A DNA stretch of 33,479 nucleotides from Ilumatobacter sp. (GTDB lineage: Bacteria > Actinomycetota > Acidimicrobiia > Acidimicrobiales > Ilumatobacteraceae): assembly GCF_030065885.1 (NCBI RefSeq), contig NZ_JASJCS010000056.1:1-33479 (forward strand). Direction: 5' to 3'. The stretch's first letter is position 1. Each line of letters begins with the position of its first letter. A program made the position numbers and the translations under genes. The notes beneath the pieces are model-generated. The model saw only the letters and a list, made by a program, of their open reading frames with translations, was not told the origin of the DNA and ran no database searches. This document shows positions 1 to 8,040 of this stretch, piece after piece.

Positions 1-2540
1 ATCCAGTTGAACAGCAGGCTCGACGCCATCGGGCTCGACACCGGGGTGTCGACCTGCACCAGCCGGACCTGCCGGGACTGCAACTGCCCGAGCACCTCGC
101 GCAGGGCCGGCACGTCGAACACGTCTTGGAGGCACTCGCGCGACGTCTCGAGCAGGATCGGGAATGTCGGGTACTTCGAGGCCACGCTCAGCAGGTCGGC
201 GGCCCGCTGCCGCTGTTGCCACAGCGGGGTGCGCTGGTCGGGGCGCCGCCGTGGCAGCAGCAACGCCCGCCCGGCACACTCACGGAACCGGGCCGAGAAC
301 AGCGACGTCTGCGGCAGGCTCGACACGACGAGCTCGTCGATCTCGTCGGGGTCGATGACGAACACGTCGGGGTCGAGCTCGTCGGCGGCCTCGGGCAGCC
401 GGATCACGATGCCGTCGTCACCCCACATCGTCTCGACCGGCAGGTCGTACCGGTCGATCAGCCGGCGCTCGATCGCCATCGCCCACGGGGCATGAACCGG
501 CGTCCCGAACGGGCTGAGCACGCAGACGCGCCAATCGCCGATCTCGTCGCGGAAGCGCTCGACGACGATCGTGCGGTCGTCGGGCACCGCACCGGTGGCC
601 TCGGCCTGCTCACCGAGGTACCGCACGACGTTGGACGCTGCGAGCGGATCGAGCGCGTACGCCTCCTCGAGGCGCTCGCGGGCCTCGTCGTCGGGCATCG
701 CGCGGATGTCGCGCACGAACGCACCGAGCGCTCGGCCGAGCTCGAGCGGCCGGCCGGGTCGGTCGCCGTGCCAGAACGGCATCTTGCCCGGCTCACCCGG
801 CGCCGGCGTCACGGTGACCCGCTCGAACGAGATGTCCTCGATCCGCCACGTGGACGCACCGAGCAGGAACGTCTCGCCCGGGCGGCTCTCGTAGACCATC
901 TCCTCGTCGAGCTCGCCGACGCGGGTGCCGTCGGGCAGGAACACGCCGAACAGACCGCGATCGGGGATCGTGCCGCCGCTGGTGACGGCGAGCCGCTTCG
1001 ACCCGTCGCGCGCCCGGACGACGTCGTTGACGCGGTCCCACACGATGCGCGGTCGCAGCTCGGAGAACTCCTCGCTCGGGTACCGGCCGGCGAGCAGGTC
1101 GAGCACGTTGGCGAGCAGCTCGTCGGTCAGATCGTGGAAGTTCGCGCAGCGCCGCACCAGCACCGCCAGCTCGGACACCGCGACGTCGCCGGTCGCCGCC
1201 GCGTGCGCGACGATCTGCTGCGCGAGCACGTCGAGGGGGTTGCGGAGGTAGCGGCTGTGCTCGATCTCGCCGTCGAGCATCCGCCGAGTGACGACGGCAG
1301 CCTCGATGAGATCGCCCCGGTGCTTGGGGAAGATCGCGCCCTTGCTCGGCTGGCCGACCTGGTGCCCGGCACGGCCGATCCGCTGCAGGCCGCGGCTCAC
1401 CGCGCCGGGTGACTCGATCTGGATGACCTGGTCGACGGCGCCCATGTCGATGCCGAGCTCGAGCGACGAGGTCGCCACGATCGCCCTCAGATCGCCCCGC
1501 TTGAGCTGGTCCTCGATGACGATCCTCTGCTCGCGGGCGAGCGAGCCATGGTGGGCCTTGACCAGATCCTCGGTCATCAGCCCGGTCTCGGCGTCGACGC
1601 CGATGCCCTGCTCCTCGGCCAGCTCGTTGAGCTTGGCCGCAAGTCGCTCGGCGGCACGGCGTGCGTTGCAGAAGATGATGGTCGATCGATGAGCCAGCAG
1701 CAGCTCGAGCACTCGCGGATAGATGCTCGGCCAGATGCTCGACCGACGCTCGCCCGACCCCGGCTCGCCCATCGGGGTGGCCTCGTCGCCAGGCGCCCCC
1801 ATGTCTTCGACCGGCACGATCACGTCGACCTCGAGCTGCTTGCGGACACCGGCGTCGATGATCCGGACCGGGCGGGGTGTCGACGCGTCGCCGTAGCCAC
1901 CGAGGAACCGGGCGGTCTCCTCGAGCGGGCGCTGCGTCGCCGACAACCCGATCCGCTGGGGCGGCGCGTCGGTGATCTCTTCGAGCCGCTCGAGCGTCAG
2001 CGCGAGATGGGCACCGCGCTTGGTGGTGGCCATCGCGTGGATCTCGTCGACGATCACCGTCTCGACGCCCTGCAGCGTCTCGCGGGCCGACGACGTGAGC
2101 ATCAGGTACAGCGACTCGGGTGTCGTGATCAGCAGGTCGGGCGGGCGGCGGATCAGCTTCTGGCGTTCGTTCGACGGCGTGTCGCCCGTGCGCATCGCCA
2201 CCTCGGGCGCCGTGAAACCTTCGCCGATCCGCTCGGCGGCGAGGCCGATGCCGATCAGCGGCGCGCGCAGGTTCTTCTCGATGTCGAACGCCAGCGCCCG
2301 GAGCGGCGAGATGTACAGCACCCGCGTCCGATGCGTGCGTTCCTCGGGGCGGGGCGTCGTCACCAGCCGGTCGATCGAGGCGAGGAAGGCGGTCAGCGTC
2401 TTGCCCGAGCCGGTCGGCGCGCAGATCAGGGTGTGCTCGCCGGCGGCGATGTGCGGCCAGCCATGCACCTGGGGCGGCGTCGGCTCGGGAAACGACGACG
2501 CGAACCACTCACGTACGGCCGGCGAGAACGCCCCGAGCAC
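1..2540 (-). CDS. lhr: Lhr-type ATP-dependent helicase (N-terminal part, runs off the left edge)
   Basis: Large superfamily 2 helicase of the Lhr family, which unwinds nucleic acid with ATP and is linked to DNA repair. Reading the minus strand from 2540 gives an uninterrupted frame of 847 codons to the window edge. Its N-terminus (FSPAVREWF, then FPEPTPPQ) is typical of Lhr. Walker A APTGSGKT is at about residues 41-48, DEIH at about 164-167, LSAT near 197, and the motif VI region QRIGRAGHQ further on. Winged-helix and Lhr core segments follow. Lhr proteins are usually near 1,500 residues, so the C-terminal part lies outside. The start is GTG at 2538-2540. An in-frame TAG lies 27 bases further upstream, with no ATG between and no clear Shine-Dalgarno, so a leaderless start is possible. 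The neighbour is divergent across a 350-base gap. Family assignment is firm; the exact start is less so. Confidence 0.93.
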   Translation of the reverse strand, partial: MLGAFSPAVREWFASSFPEPTPPQVHGWPHIAAGEHTLICAPTGSGKTLTAFLASIDRLVTTPRPEERTHRTRVLYISPLRALAFDIEKNLRAPLIGIGLAAERIGEGFTAPEVAMRTGDTPSNERQKLIRRPPDLLITTPESLYLMLTSSARETLQGVETVIVDEIHAMATTKRGAHLALTLERLEEITDAPPQRIGLSATQRPLEETARFLGGYGDASTPRPVRIIDAGVRKQLEVDVIVPVEDMGAPGDEATPMGEPGSGERRSSIWPSIYPRVLELLLAHRSTIIFCNARRAAERLAAKLNELAEEQGIGVDAETGLMTEDLVKAHHGSLAREQRIVIEDQLKRGDLRAIVATSSLELGIDMGAVDQVIQIESPGAVSRGLQRIGRAGHQVGQPSKGAIFPKHRGDLIEAAVVTRRMLDGEIEHSRYLRNPLDVLAQQIVAHAAATGDVAVSELAVLVRRCANFHDLTDELLANVLDLLAGRYPSEEFSELRPRIVWDRVNDVVRARDGSKRLAVTSGGTIPDRGLFGVFLPDGTRVGELDEEMVYESRPGETFLLGASTWRIEDISFERVTVTPAPGEPGKMPFWHGDRPGRPLELGRALGAFVRDIRAMPDDEARERLEEAYALDPLAASNVVRYLGEQAEATGAVPDDRTIVVERFRDEIGDWRVCVLSPFGTPVHAPWAMAIERRLIDRYDLPVETMWGDDGIVIRLPEAADELDPDVFVIDPDEIDELVVSSLPQTSLFSARFRECAGRALLLPRRRPDQRTPLWQQRQRAADLLSVASKYPTFPILLETSRECLQDVFDVPALREVLGQLQSRQVRLVQVDTPVSSPMASSLLFNW

Positions 2541-2890
2541 GGCATGATCGGCGATGGTTGGAGGCTAGTCAGGGGCTGTGACAGCGCATCCCGCGACCCT
2601 CACGCAGGTCGGACCGCCCGGCATCTTGAGCAATCCTTGCCTTCACCTCTGGGCGCTCATGCGCTTGACTGTGCCTTCCAGACGTACCGCCACGACATTC
2701 ACATCCCACACGGGCCCGCCGGCGAAGACCGCGGAATAACAGGGCCTCGCACCCGTTATCGCACTGCGATCACCGCGCTTCGTGCTCGTCGAGCCCACGG
2801 TGGGCACGCTCCGTCGAGGTTCGCGTTCCGTCCCGGCCGCGATCCGTCAAGATCCCTCAACCGGGTTGCCGCGCGGCCGAAGCACTGTTC
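2541..2890. other. Divergent intergenic region, no gene recognised
   Basis: This 350-base gap lies between the divergent lhr and GGDEF-EAL genes and must hold both promoters. It is visibly less GC-rich than its flanks. No ORF in it resembles a protein and no tRNA fold was seen. A TTGACT at 2665-2670 could be a -35 box but lacks a convincing -10 at 16-18 bases. A loose inverted pair (ATAAC-GGG around 2736-2744 against CCCGTTAT at 2752-2759) has a bulge and is weak. The clearest element is a 10-base tandem repeat at 2841-2860, listed separately. Confidence 0.5.
2841..2860 (+). repeat. 10-base tandem repeat upstream of the GGDEF-EAL gene
   Basis: GATCCGTCAA is followed directly by GATCCCTCAA, with one mismatch. 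The repeat ends 30 bases before the GTG at 2891. A 10-base period is one helical turn, as seen in direct-repeat sites of OmpR/PhoP-type response regulators. A regulatory role is inference. Confidence 0.45.
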
Positions 2891-5800
2891 GTGAATACGA
2901 ACGTCTGGAAGCTCTACCTGCTGATGACCACCGCGGTGGCAGCGACCTACTTCCTGGTCGAGACGACCAGCCTGTCGAAGTTGGTGCTGTACAACGGGAT
3001 CGGGCTGTCGGCCGTCATCGCCACCCTGCTCGGGATCAAGCGCAACAACCCGGCCAACAAGAGAGCGTGGTACTTCATCGTCGCCTCGCTGGCGTCGTTC
3101 CTCACCGCCGACATCGTCTACTACGTGCTGGAGCTGACGACGAACGAGGTGCCGTTCCCGTCCGTCGCCGACGCCTTCTACCTCGGCATGTACCCGCTGA
3201 TGATCGCAGGGCTCGTGGGCCTGCTCCGGACGTTCTCGCCCGGCCGCGACCTCGCCAGCCTGGTCGACGCCGGCCTGATCGCGGTCGCCACGTTCGCCGT
3301 GCTCGGCATCCTCGTCATGGACACCTACGTCACCGACGACACGATGAACCTCGGTGGCCGGCTGATCTCGCTGGCCTACCCGGTGATGGACGTCGCGCTG
3401 GTCGCCGTGGCCGCCCGGCTGGTGACCGCCGTCCACCTCCGCCAGGCGTCGTTCGCCCTGATGACCGTGGGGCTGTCGAGCCTGATGGTCGCCGACACGA
3501 TCTACGGGGTGCTCAACACCGCCGGGACCTTCCAGACCGGCGGCTTCGCCGATGCGTTCTGGCTCGGCTTCTACGTGCTGATCGCCGCCGGCGCCCTGCA
3601 CCCCTCGATGGGTGAGGATTCGCAGGTCCGCGAATCGCAGAACGGCCACATCACCCGCAACCGCCTGTTCGTGCTGTTCCTCGTCGTGTTCGCCGTGCCG
3701 GTGATCGACCTGATCTGGGGTGAGCCCTTCGACAAGATCCTGACCACGATCGCTTCGATGGCGATGTTCAGCCTGGTGCTGATCCGCCTGATGGGGCTCG
3801 TGGAGATCGTCCAGAACAAGGAGCAGCAGGCTCGCCACGACGCCCGCCACGACGCCCTCACCGGCCTCGCCAACCGTGTGCTGTTCGGCGAGCGGGTCGA
3901 GAACTTCGTCCAGCAGCGCAAGGAGGGCGTCGTCTCGGTGCTCTTCGTCGACCTCGACGACTTCAAGTTCATCAACGACAGCCTCGGCCACCAGGTCGGC
4001 GACGAGCTGCTCGTCGCCGTCGCGGCCCGGCTGAAGGACTGCGTGCGCACCAACGACACCGTCGCCCGGCTCAGCGGCGACGAGTTCGCGGTGTTGCTCG
4101 AGAGCGCCGTCGACCGCCAGGATGCAGTCGCCGTCGCGCAGCGCGTCCAGGACAGCCTCGAGATGCCGGTCGTCATCGACGATCGCGAGATCATGATCTC
4201 GGCGAGCGTCGGCATCGCCGTCGAGCGCCGTGCCAACATCGAGCGCGCCGAGACGATCCTACGGGCCGCCGACGTCGCGATGTACCGGGCCAAGAGCAAG
4301 GGCAAGGGCCGCTTCGAGTTCTTCGAGCAGGGCATGCACCTCGAGGCGATCGAGCGCCTCGACCTCAAGACCGACCTCCAGGTCGCGCTGGAGCGCGGCC
4401 AGTTCGAGCTCAACTACCAGCCGATCGTCGGCCTCGACGACGAGCGGGTCCGCAGCGTCGAGGCGCTCATCCGCTGGAACCACCCCACGCGTGGCACGGT
4501 GATGCCCGATCGCTTCATCGCCCTCGCCGAGCAGACCGGTCAGATCGTCCCGATCGGCCGCTGGGTCCTGCGGGAGGCCTGCAGCCAGGTGATGCGCTGG
4601 CGCAACGAGTTCCCCGACACCGCGCCGACGGGCGTCGCCGTCAACCTCTCGGTCCGGCAGCTGCACGACCCGAGCCTCTTGGAGGACGTCGCCGACGCAC
4701 TCTCCGACTCCGGTCTCGAGCCCGAGGCGCTGACGATCGAGATCACCGAGAGCATGCTCATCGAGGAGACCGACCGCGGGTCGCGCGCCCTCGACCAGCT
4801 CAAGGCGATGAAGGTCAAGGTGGCGATCGACGACTTCGGCACCGGCTACTCGTCGCTGTCGTACCTTCGACGATTCCCCGTCGACACGATCAAGATCGAT
4901 CGCTCGTTCGTCGCCGAGATGGAGACCAGCCCCACGTCGGAGGCGCTCGTGCGTGCCGTCGTCGAACTGGCCCACAGCCTCGAGGTGGCGACCGTCGCCG
5001 AGGGCATCGAGAACGGCGATCAGAAGTCGAAGCTCGTCGGCCTGAACTGCACGTTCGGCCAGGGCTACCTGTTCGCCCGCCCGATGCCGGCCGCGACGAT
5101 CGACGATCAGCTGCGCAGCGACGCCCGCAGCGCGAAGGCCCGCAAGACCGCGCCGATGGACATCCACCTCCGCGACGGGTTCGACACGCTCAAGGACGTG
5201 CTGCCGCAGCTCGGCAGCCTCCACACCGACCTGAAGATCCCGGTCATGGCGCGCACCCGATGGATGGACACCTGGGCATCGGTGTACGACGACTGGACGC
5301 CGAAGACGGTCCTGGTCCGCGAGCGCTCGACCGGTCGGGTCGAGGCGGCGGCGCTGCTGGCGCACCGCAAGCAGGGCCTGACGACCGAGGTCGTCGCGAT
5401 GGGCCACGGCACGATCGCCTGCACCCGCTTCCCGTCGCGCAGCGAGCGGGCCTCGAAGATGCTCGCCAAGGGCATCAAGGACTGGCTCGACGACTTCGGA
5501 TCCTGGACGCTGCACTTCCAGCAGCTCCCCGAGGGTGACACCGTCGCCCGCCTGCTCGCCCAGCAGCTCCCGAACGCCGAGATGACGCCCGACCTCTGGG
5601 TGCCCCAGGTGATCTTCGGCGACGACCCCAAGCTGCCCGACTTCCTGTCTCGCAACATGCGACGTCAGATCAAGAAGGCCTGGAACCGCCTCGAGACCGA
5701 CGGCCTCGACGTCGACATGCACATCGCACGGTCCGAGTTCGAGATCATGGAGGTGCTGCCGCAACTCGAGCAGATCCACGTCGAGCGCGATCACGACACC

Positions 5801-6385
5801 GGCCGCGACAGCGACCTCGACGATCCGAAGACCCGCGAGCTGTGGCGGCGCCTCGTGCTGGCCCACGGCGCCAGCGGCCAGATCGAGGTGTCGACGATGC
5901 TCATCGACGACGAGATCGCCGGTTTCGTGATCGGCATCATCGACGACGACGCCTACCGCGTCTTCGACGGCCACTTCGACAGCAAGTTCCAGCGCTACTC
6001 CCCCGGCCGGATCATCGAGTCCGCCGTGCTGGAGCGTGCGATGGTCGATGCCCGCTTCCAGGGCCTCGACTGGATGGCGGGTGTCGCCGCCGAGAAGATC
6101 CTGACCTCGAACCACAGCGAGGGACGGATGCAGCTCGTCGCATCGGCCAAGTCGTCGACGAAGCCCACGCCGAAGCCGATCCCCGAGGGCGCCAACGGCC
6201 GCGAGCCTGCCCAGGCCGGCACCAACGGCAGCGGCGACTCGAACGGCGCGAAGGCCTCGAAGAGCGGGACTAGTGCCGACGGTGACTCGAACGCTGCGAC
6301 GGCAACCCCCGGCAGGCGTCGGACGAACGCTGCCAAGCGTCGTGCGGCGGCCGCTGCCAAGGACGCCGCGCTCGAGAACGCCTGA
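2891..6385 (+). CDS. Membrane GGDEF-EAL protein fused to a GNAT/CelD-like acyltransferase
   Basis: A 1,164-residue protein combining cyclic-di-GMP turnover domains with an acyltransferase. Residues 1 to about 310 form roughly ten hydrophobic segments. GGDEF follows (DALTGLANR near 321; SGDEF at 395-399). Its inhibitory RxxD site is present (R386, D389, five residues before SGDEF). The EAL domain keeps EAL at 524-526, ITES, DDFGTGYSS from 647, KID and VAEGIE, so phosphodiesterase activity looks intact. SGDEF replaces GGDEF; this variant can be active in other proteins, so synthase activity is open. Residues about 780-1085 (NMRRQIKKAW from 922; later AGFVIGII and YSPGRIIESAVLERA) resemble the CelD/BcsL GNAT fold. 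The tail is a disordered Ala/Lys/Arg-rich stretch. The GTG start has no clear Shine-Dalgarno. The acyl acceptor is unknown; an exopolysaccharide precursor is one guess. Confidence 0.88.
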   Translation: MNTNVWKLYLLMTTAVAATYFLVETTSLSKLVLYNGIGLSAVIATLLGIKRNNPANKRAWYFIVASLASFLTADIVYYVLELTTNEVPFPSVADAFYLGMYPLMIAGLVGLLRTFSPGRDLASLVDAGLIAVATFAVLGILVMDTYVTDDTMNLGGRLISLAYPVMDVALVAVAARLVTAVHLRQASFALMTVGLSSLMVADTIYGVLNTAGTFQTGGFADAFWLGFYVLIAAGALHPSMGEDSQVRESQNGHITRNRLFVLFLVVFAVPVIDLIWGEPFDKILTTIASMAMFSLVLIRLMGLVEIVQNKEQQARHDARHDALTGLANRVLFGERVENFVQQRKEGVVSVLFVDLDDFKFINDSLGHQVGDELLVAVAARLKDCVRTNDTVARLSGDEFAVLLESAVDRQDAVAVAQRVQDSLEMPVVIDDREIMISASVGIAVERRANIERAETILRAADVAMYRAKSKGKGRFEFFEQGMHLEAIERLDLKTDLQVALERGQFELNYQPIVGLDDERVRSVEALIRWNHPTRGTVMPDRFIALAEQTGQIVPIGRWVLREACSQVMRWRNEFPDTAPTGVAVNLSVRQLHDPSLLEDVADALSDSGLEPEALTIEITESMLIEETDRGSRALDQLKAMKVKVAIDDFGTGYSSLSYLRRFPVDTIKIDRSFVAEMETSPTSEALVRAVVELAHSLEVATVAEGIENGDQKSKLVGLNCTFGQGYLFARPMPAATIDDQLRSDARSAKARKTAPMDIHLRDGFDTLKDVLPQLGSLHTDLKIPVMARTRWMDTWASVYDDWTPKTVLVRERSTGRVEAAALLAHRKQGLTTEVVAMGHGTIACTRFPSRSERASKMLAKGIKDWLDDFGSWTLHFQQLPEGDTVARLLAQQLPNAEMTPDLWVPQVIFGDDPKLPDFLSRNMRRQIKKAWNRLETDGLDVDMHIARSEFEIMEVLPQLEQIHVERDHDTGRDSDLDDPKTRELWRRLVLAHGASGQIEVSTMLIDDEIAGFVIGIIDDDAYRVFDGHFDSKFQRYSPGRIIESAVLERAMVDARFQGLDWMAGVAAEKILTSNHSEGRMQLVASAKSSTKPTPKPIPEGANGREPAQAGTNGSGDSNGAKASKSGTSADGDSNAATATPGRRRTNAAKRRAAAAAKDAALENA

Positions 6386-6390
6386 CCGAC

Positions 6391-7959
6391 ATGGCCGCGC
6401 TCCTTGCGCTCCTGGCGGCCGTGGGATGGGGCTCGTCCGACTTCGCAGCCGGCAAGGCGAGCCGAACGTCTTCCGCCGTCTCCGTCGTCGTCCTCACTCA
6501 CCTGACGGCGGTGATCGCACTCGTGTGCGTCACCGTCGACATCGGCCCCCTCTGGACGTCGTTGGTCGGGTTCGCCGGTGGCGAGGAGACCCGATGGCGC
6601 TGGCCGACGATCGTCGGTGAGCCCACACTCACCGATCTCGGCTGGGGACTGGCCGCCGGGCTGGGCGGCGGCGTCGGCGCGATGCTGTTGTTCCGCGGGC
6701 TCGGAAAGGGTTCGATGGCCGTCGTCGCCCCGATCACCGCTGCGGGTGCAGCGATCATCCCGGTGCTTGCCGGTGTGCTGACCGGGGAGTCGATCTCGCA
6801 GCTCGGCCTCGTCGGTATCGGACTGGCCCTCGTGGCGATCGTGCTGGTCTCACTGACCGCGCCCGATGCCGCCGACGACGAGGCAGGTGCGAGCTCACCG
6901 CCGGAGACCGCGACGGGGGATGACGACGGCCTCGACGTCCTTCGACCCGCCGACGGCCCGGAGGGCGGTTCGCTCACGGTGCCCGACGATTGGGTCGAGG
7001 AATTCGGCGCGGTGACGCCGCGCGTGCTCGCCCGCACCTCATCTGCAGCCGCATCGGTCTGGTCGCTCCCCACCCGCGACGCCGGCTCGGTCTGGTCGCT
7101 CCCCACCCCCGACGCCGCCGCGTTGGTCGCCCGAGGCCCGCATCCGGCCGCGGTGCGGCGAGCCGCGCAGACGCCGACGGCGGCGACTCGCATCGAGCCG
7201 GCTGCGCCCCCGGTCGAACCGATCGCGTCCGGCACCGACGATGCGAACGATCTCGACGTGACCGTCCGCAGCCTGCTGTTCGTCATCGTCGCTCTCCTGG
7301 TCGCCCTGACCGTCGCCGCCCTCGGCATCGCAGCCGGACCGGTCGTCGAGCTCCTGTCGGACGAGCCGCTGACGACCGCACGCGCGGCGATGATGGCGTT
7401 GGCGCTCGCCACGATCCTGGTGACGACCTTGGCGATGCGGGCGACCGCACCGTTGCTCAGGGCCCCGAGGCCGTCACACGTCTCGCCAGCGGTGAGCCCG
7501 ACACCCGCGATCGCTGAGCAGCCGCGTCCGCCGATCTGGCGCCGCATGCTCGCGCAGCCCGGGATCCCGGAGGCGCTGCTGTCGGGGATCGGGTTCGGCA
7601 CGTTCTTCGTCTTCATCTACCGCGCCAGCGAGTCGGCGGGCCACATGCCGCTCGCCGGCGCCCGGCTCGTCTCGGTCGTCATGTTCACGATCGGAGCACT
7701 GGCGACCAGGACTGCTGTGTTCCCGGAGCGCGGCAGCCGCGTCGGTGTGGTGCTCGCCGGCCTGTTCGACGCCGCTGCCGCCGTGTTGTTCGTGCTGGCG
7801 ACTAGGGCCGGTCTGCTCTCGATCGGTGCCGTGCTGGCGTCTCTCTATCCCGCCGTCACCGTGTTGCTCGCGCGCGTCGTGACGAAGGAACGGATCACGC
7901 GGACCCAGCTCGCCGGCATGGCACTCGCGCTGGCTGCAGTCGGTCTCCTTGCGTCCTGA
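6391..7959 (+). CDS. EamA/DMT-family transporter with a long central loop
   Basis: An inner-membrane protein of the drug/metabolite transporter superfamily, 522 residues, starting 5 bases after the previous stop and probably cotranscribed with it. The first half opens with a typical EamA start (ALLALLAAVGWGSSDFAAGKA) and a segment near residues 90-160 with GLGKGSMAVVAPITA. The second half, from about 385, has the matching repeat (LLSGIGFGTFFVFIYRAS, then SIGAVLASLYPAVTVLLARVV). EamA proteins are usually near 300 residues. The excess is a polar Pro/Ala/Asp-rich stretch at about 165-285 plus an extra hydrophobic pair near 290-355. The loop contains an 11-residue tandem repeat (SVWSLPT-DA). The substrate cannot be told from sequence; amino acids, nucleotides or sugars are all possible for this family. 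Confidence 0.85.
   Translation: MAALLALLAAVGWGSSDFAAGKASRTSSAVSVVVLTHLTAVIALVCVTVDIGPLWTSLVGFAGGEETRWRWPTIVGEPTLTDLGWGLAAGLGGGVGAMLLFRGLGKGSMAVVAPITAAGAAIIPVLAGVLTGESISQLGLVGIGLALVAIVLVSLTAPDAADDEAGASSPPETATGDDDGLDVLRPADGPEGGSLTVPDDWVEEFGAVTPRVLARTSSAAASVWSLPTRDAGSVWSLPTPDAAALVARGPHPAAVRRAAQTPTAATRIEPAAPPVEPIASGTDDANDLDVTVRSLLFVIVALLVALTVAALGIAAGPVVELLSDEPLTTARAAMMALALATILVTTLAMRATAPLLRAPRPSHVSPAVSPTPAIAEQPRPPIWRRMLAQPGIPEALLSGIGFGTFFVFIYRASESAGHMPLAGARLVSVVMFTIGALATRTAVFPERGSRVGVVLAGLFDAAAAVLFVLATRAGLLSIGAVLASLYPAVTVLLARVVTKERITRTQLAGMALALAAVGLLAS
7054..7108 (+). repeat. 33-base in-frame tandem repeat in the EamA loop
   Basis: The 22-base unit beginning TCGGTCTGGTCGCTCCCC occurs at 7054-7075 and again at 7087-7108. 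The 33-base period adds 11 residues per copy (SVWSLPT followed by R or P, then DA). It lies in the disordered central loop of the transporter. Confidence 0.8.
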
Positions 7960-8040
7960 CGGTCGGGGGATCCCCGAGAGCCCCAAGCCGCGCAGCGTGG
8001 GGCAGCCCGCCCGGACTCGCCGTACTGTCGACGCTCGCGC

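Noticed and set aside
793..2508. Minus-strand frame of 571 codons inside lhr
   Set aside because: It is out of frame with the helicase motifs and Arg/Pro/Ala-rich. The frame starting at 2540 has Walker A, DEIH and the Lhr N-terminus without a break.
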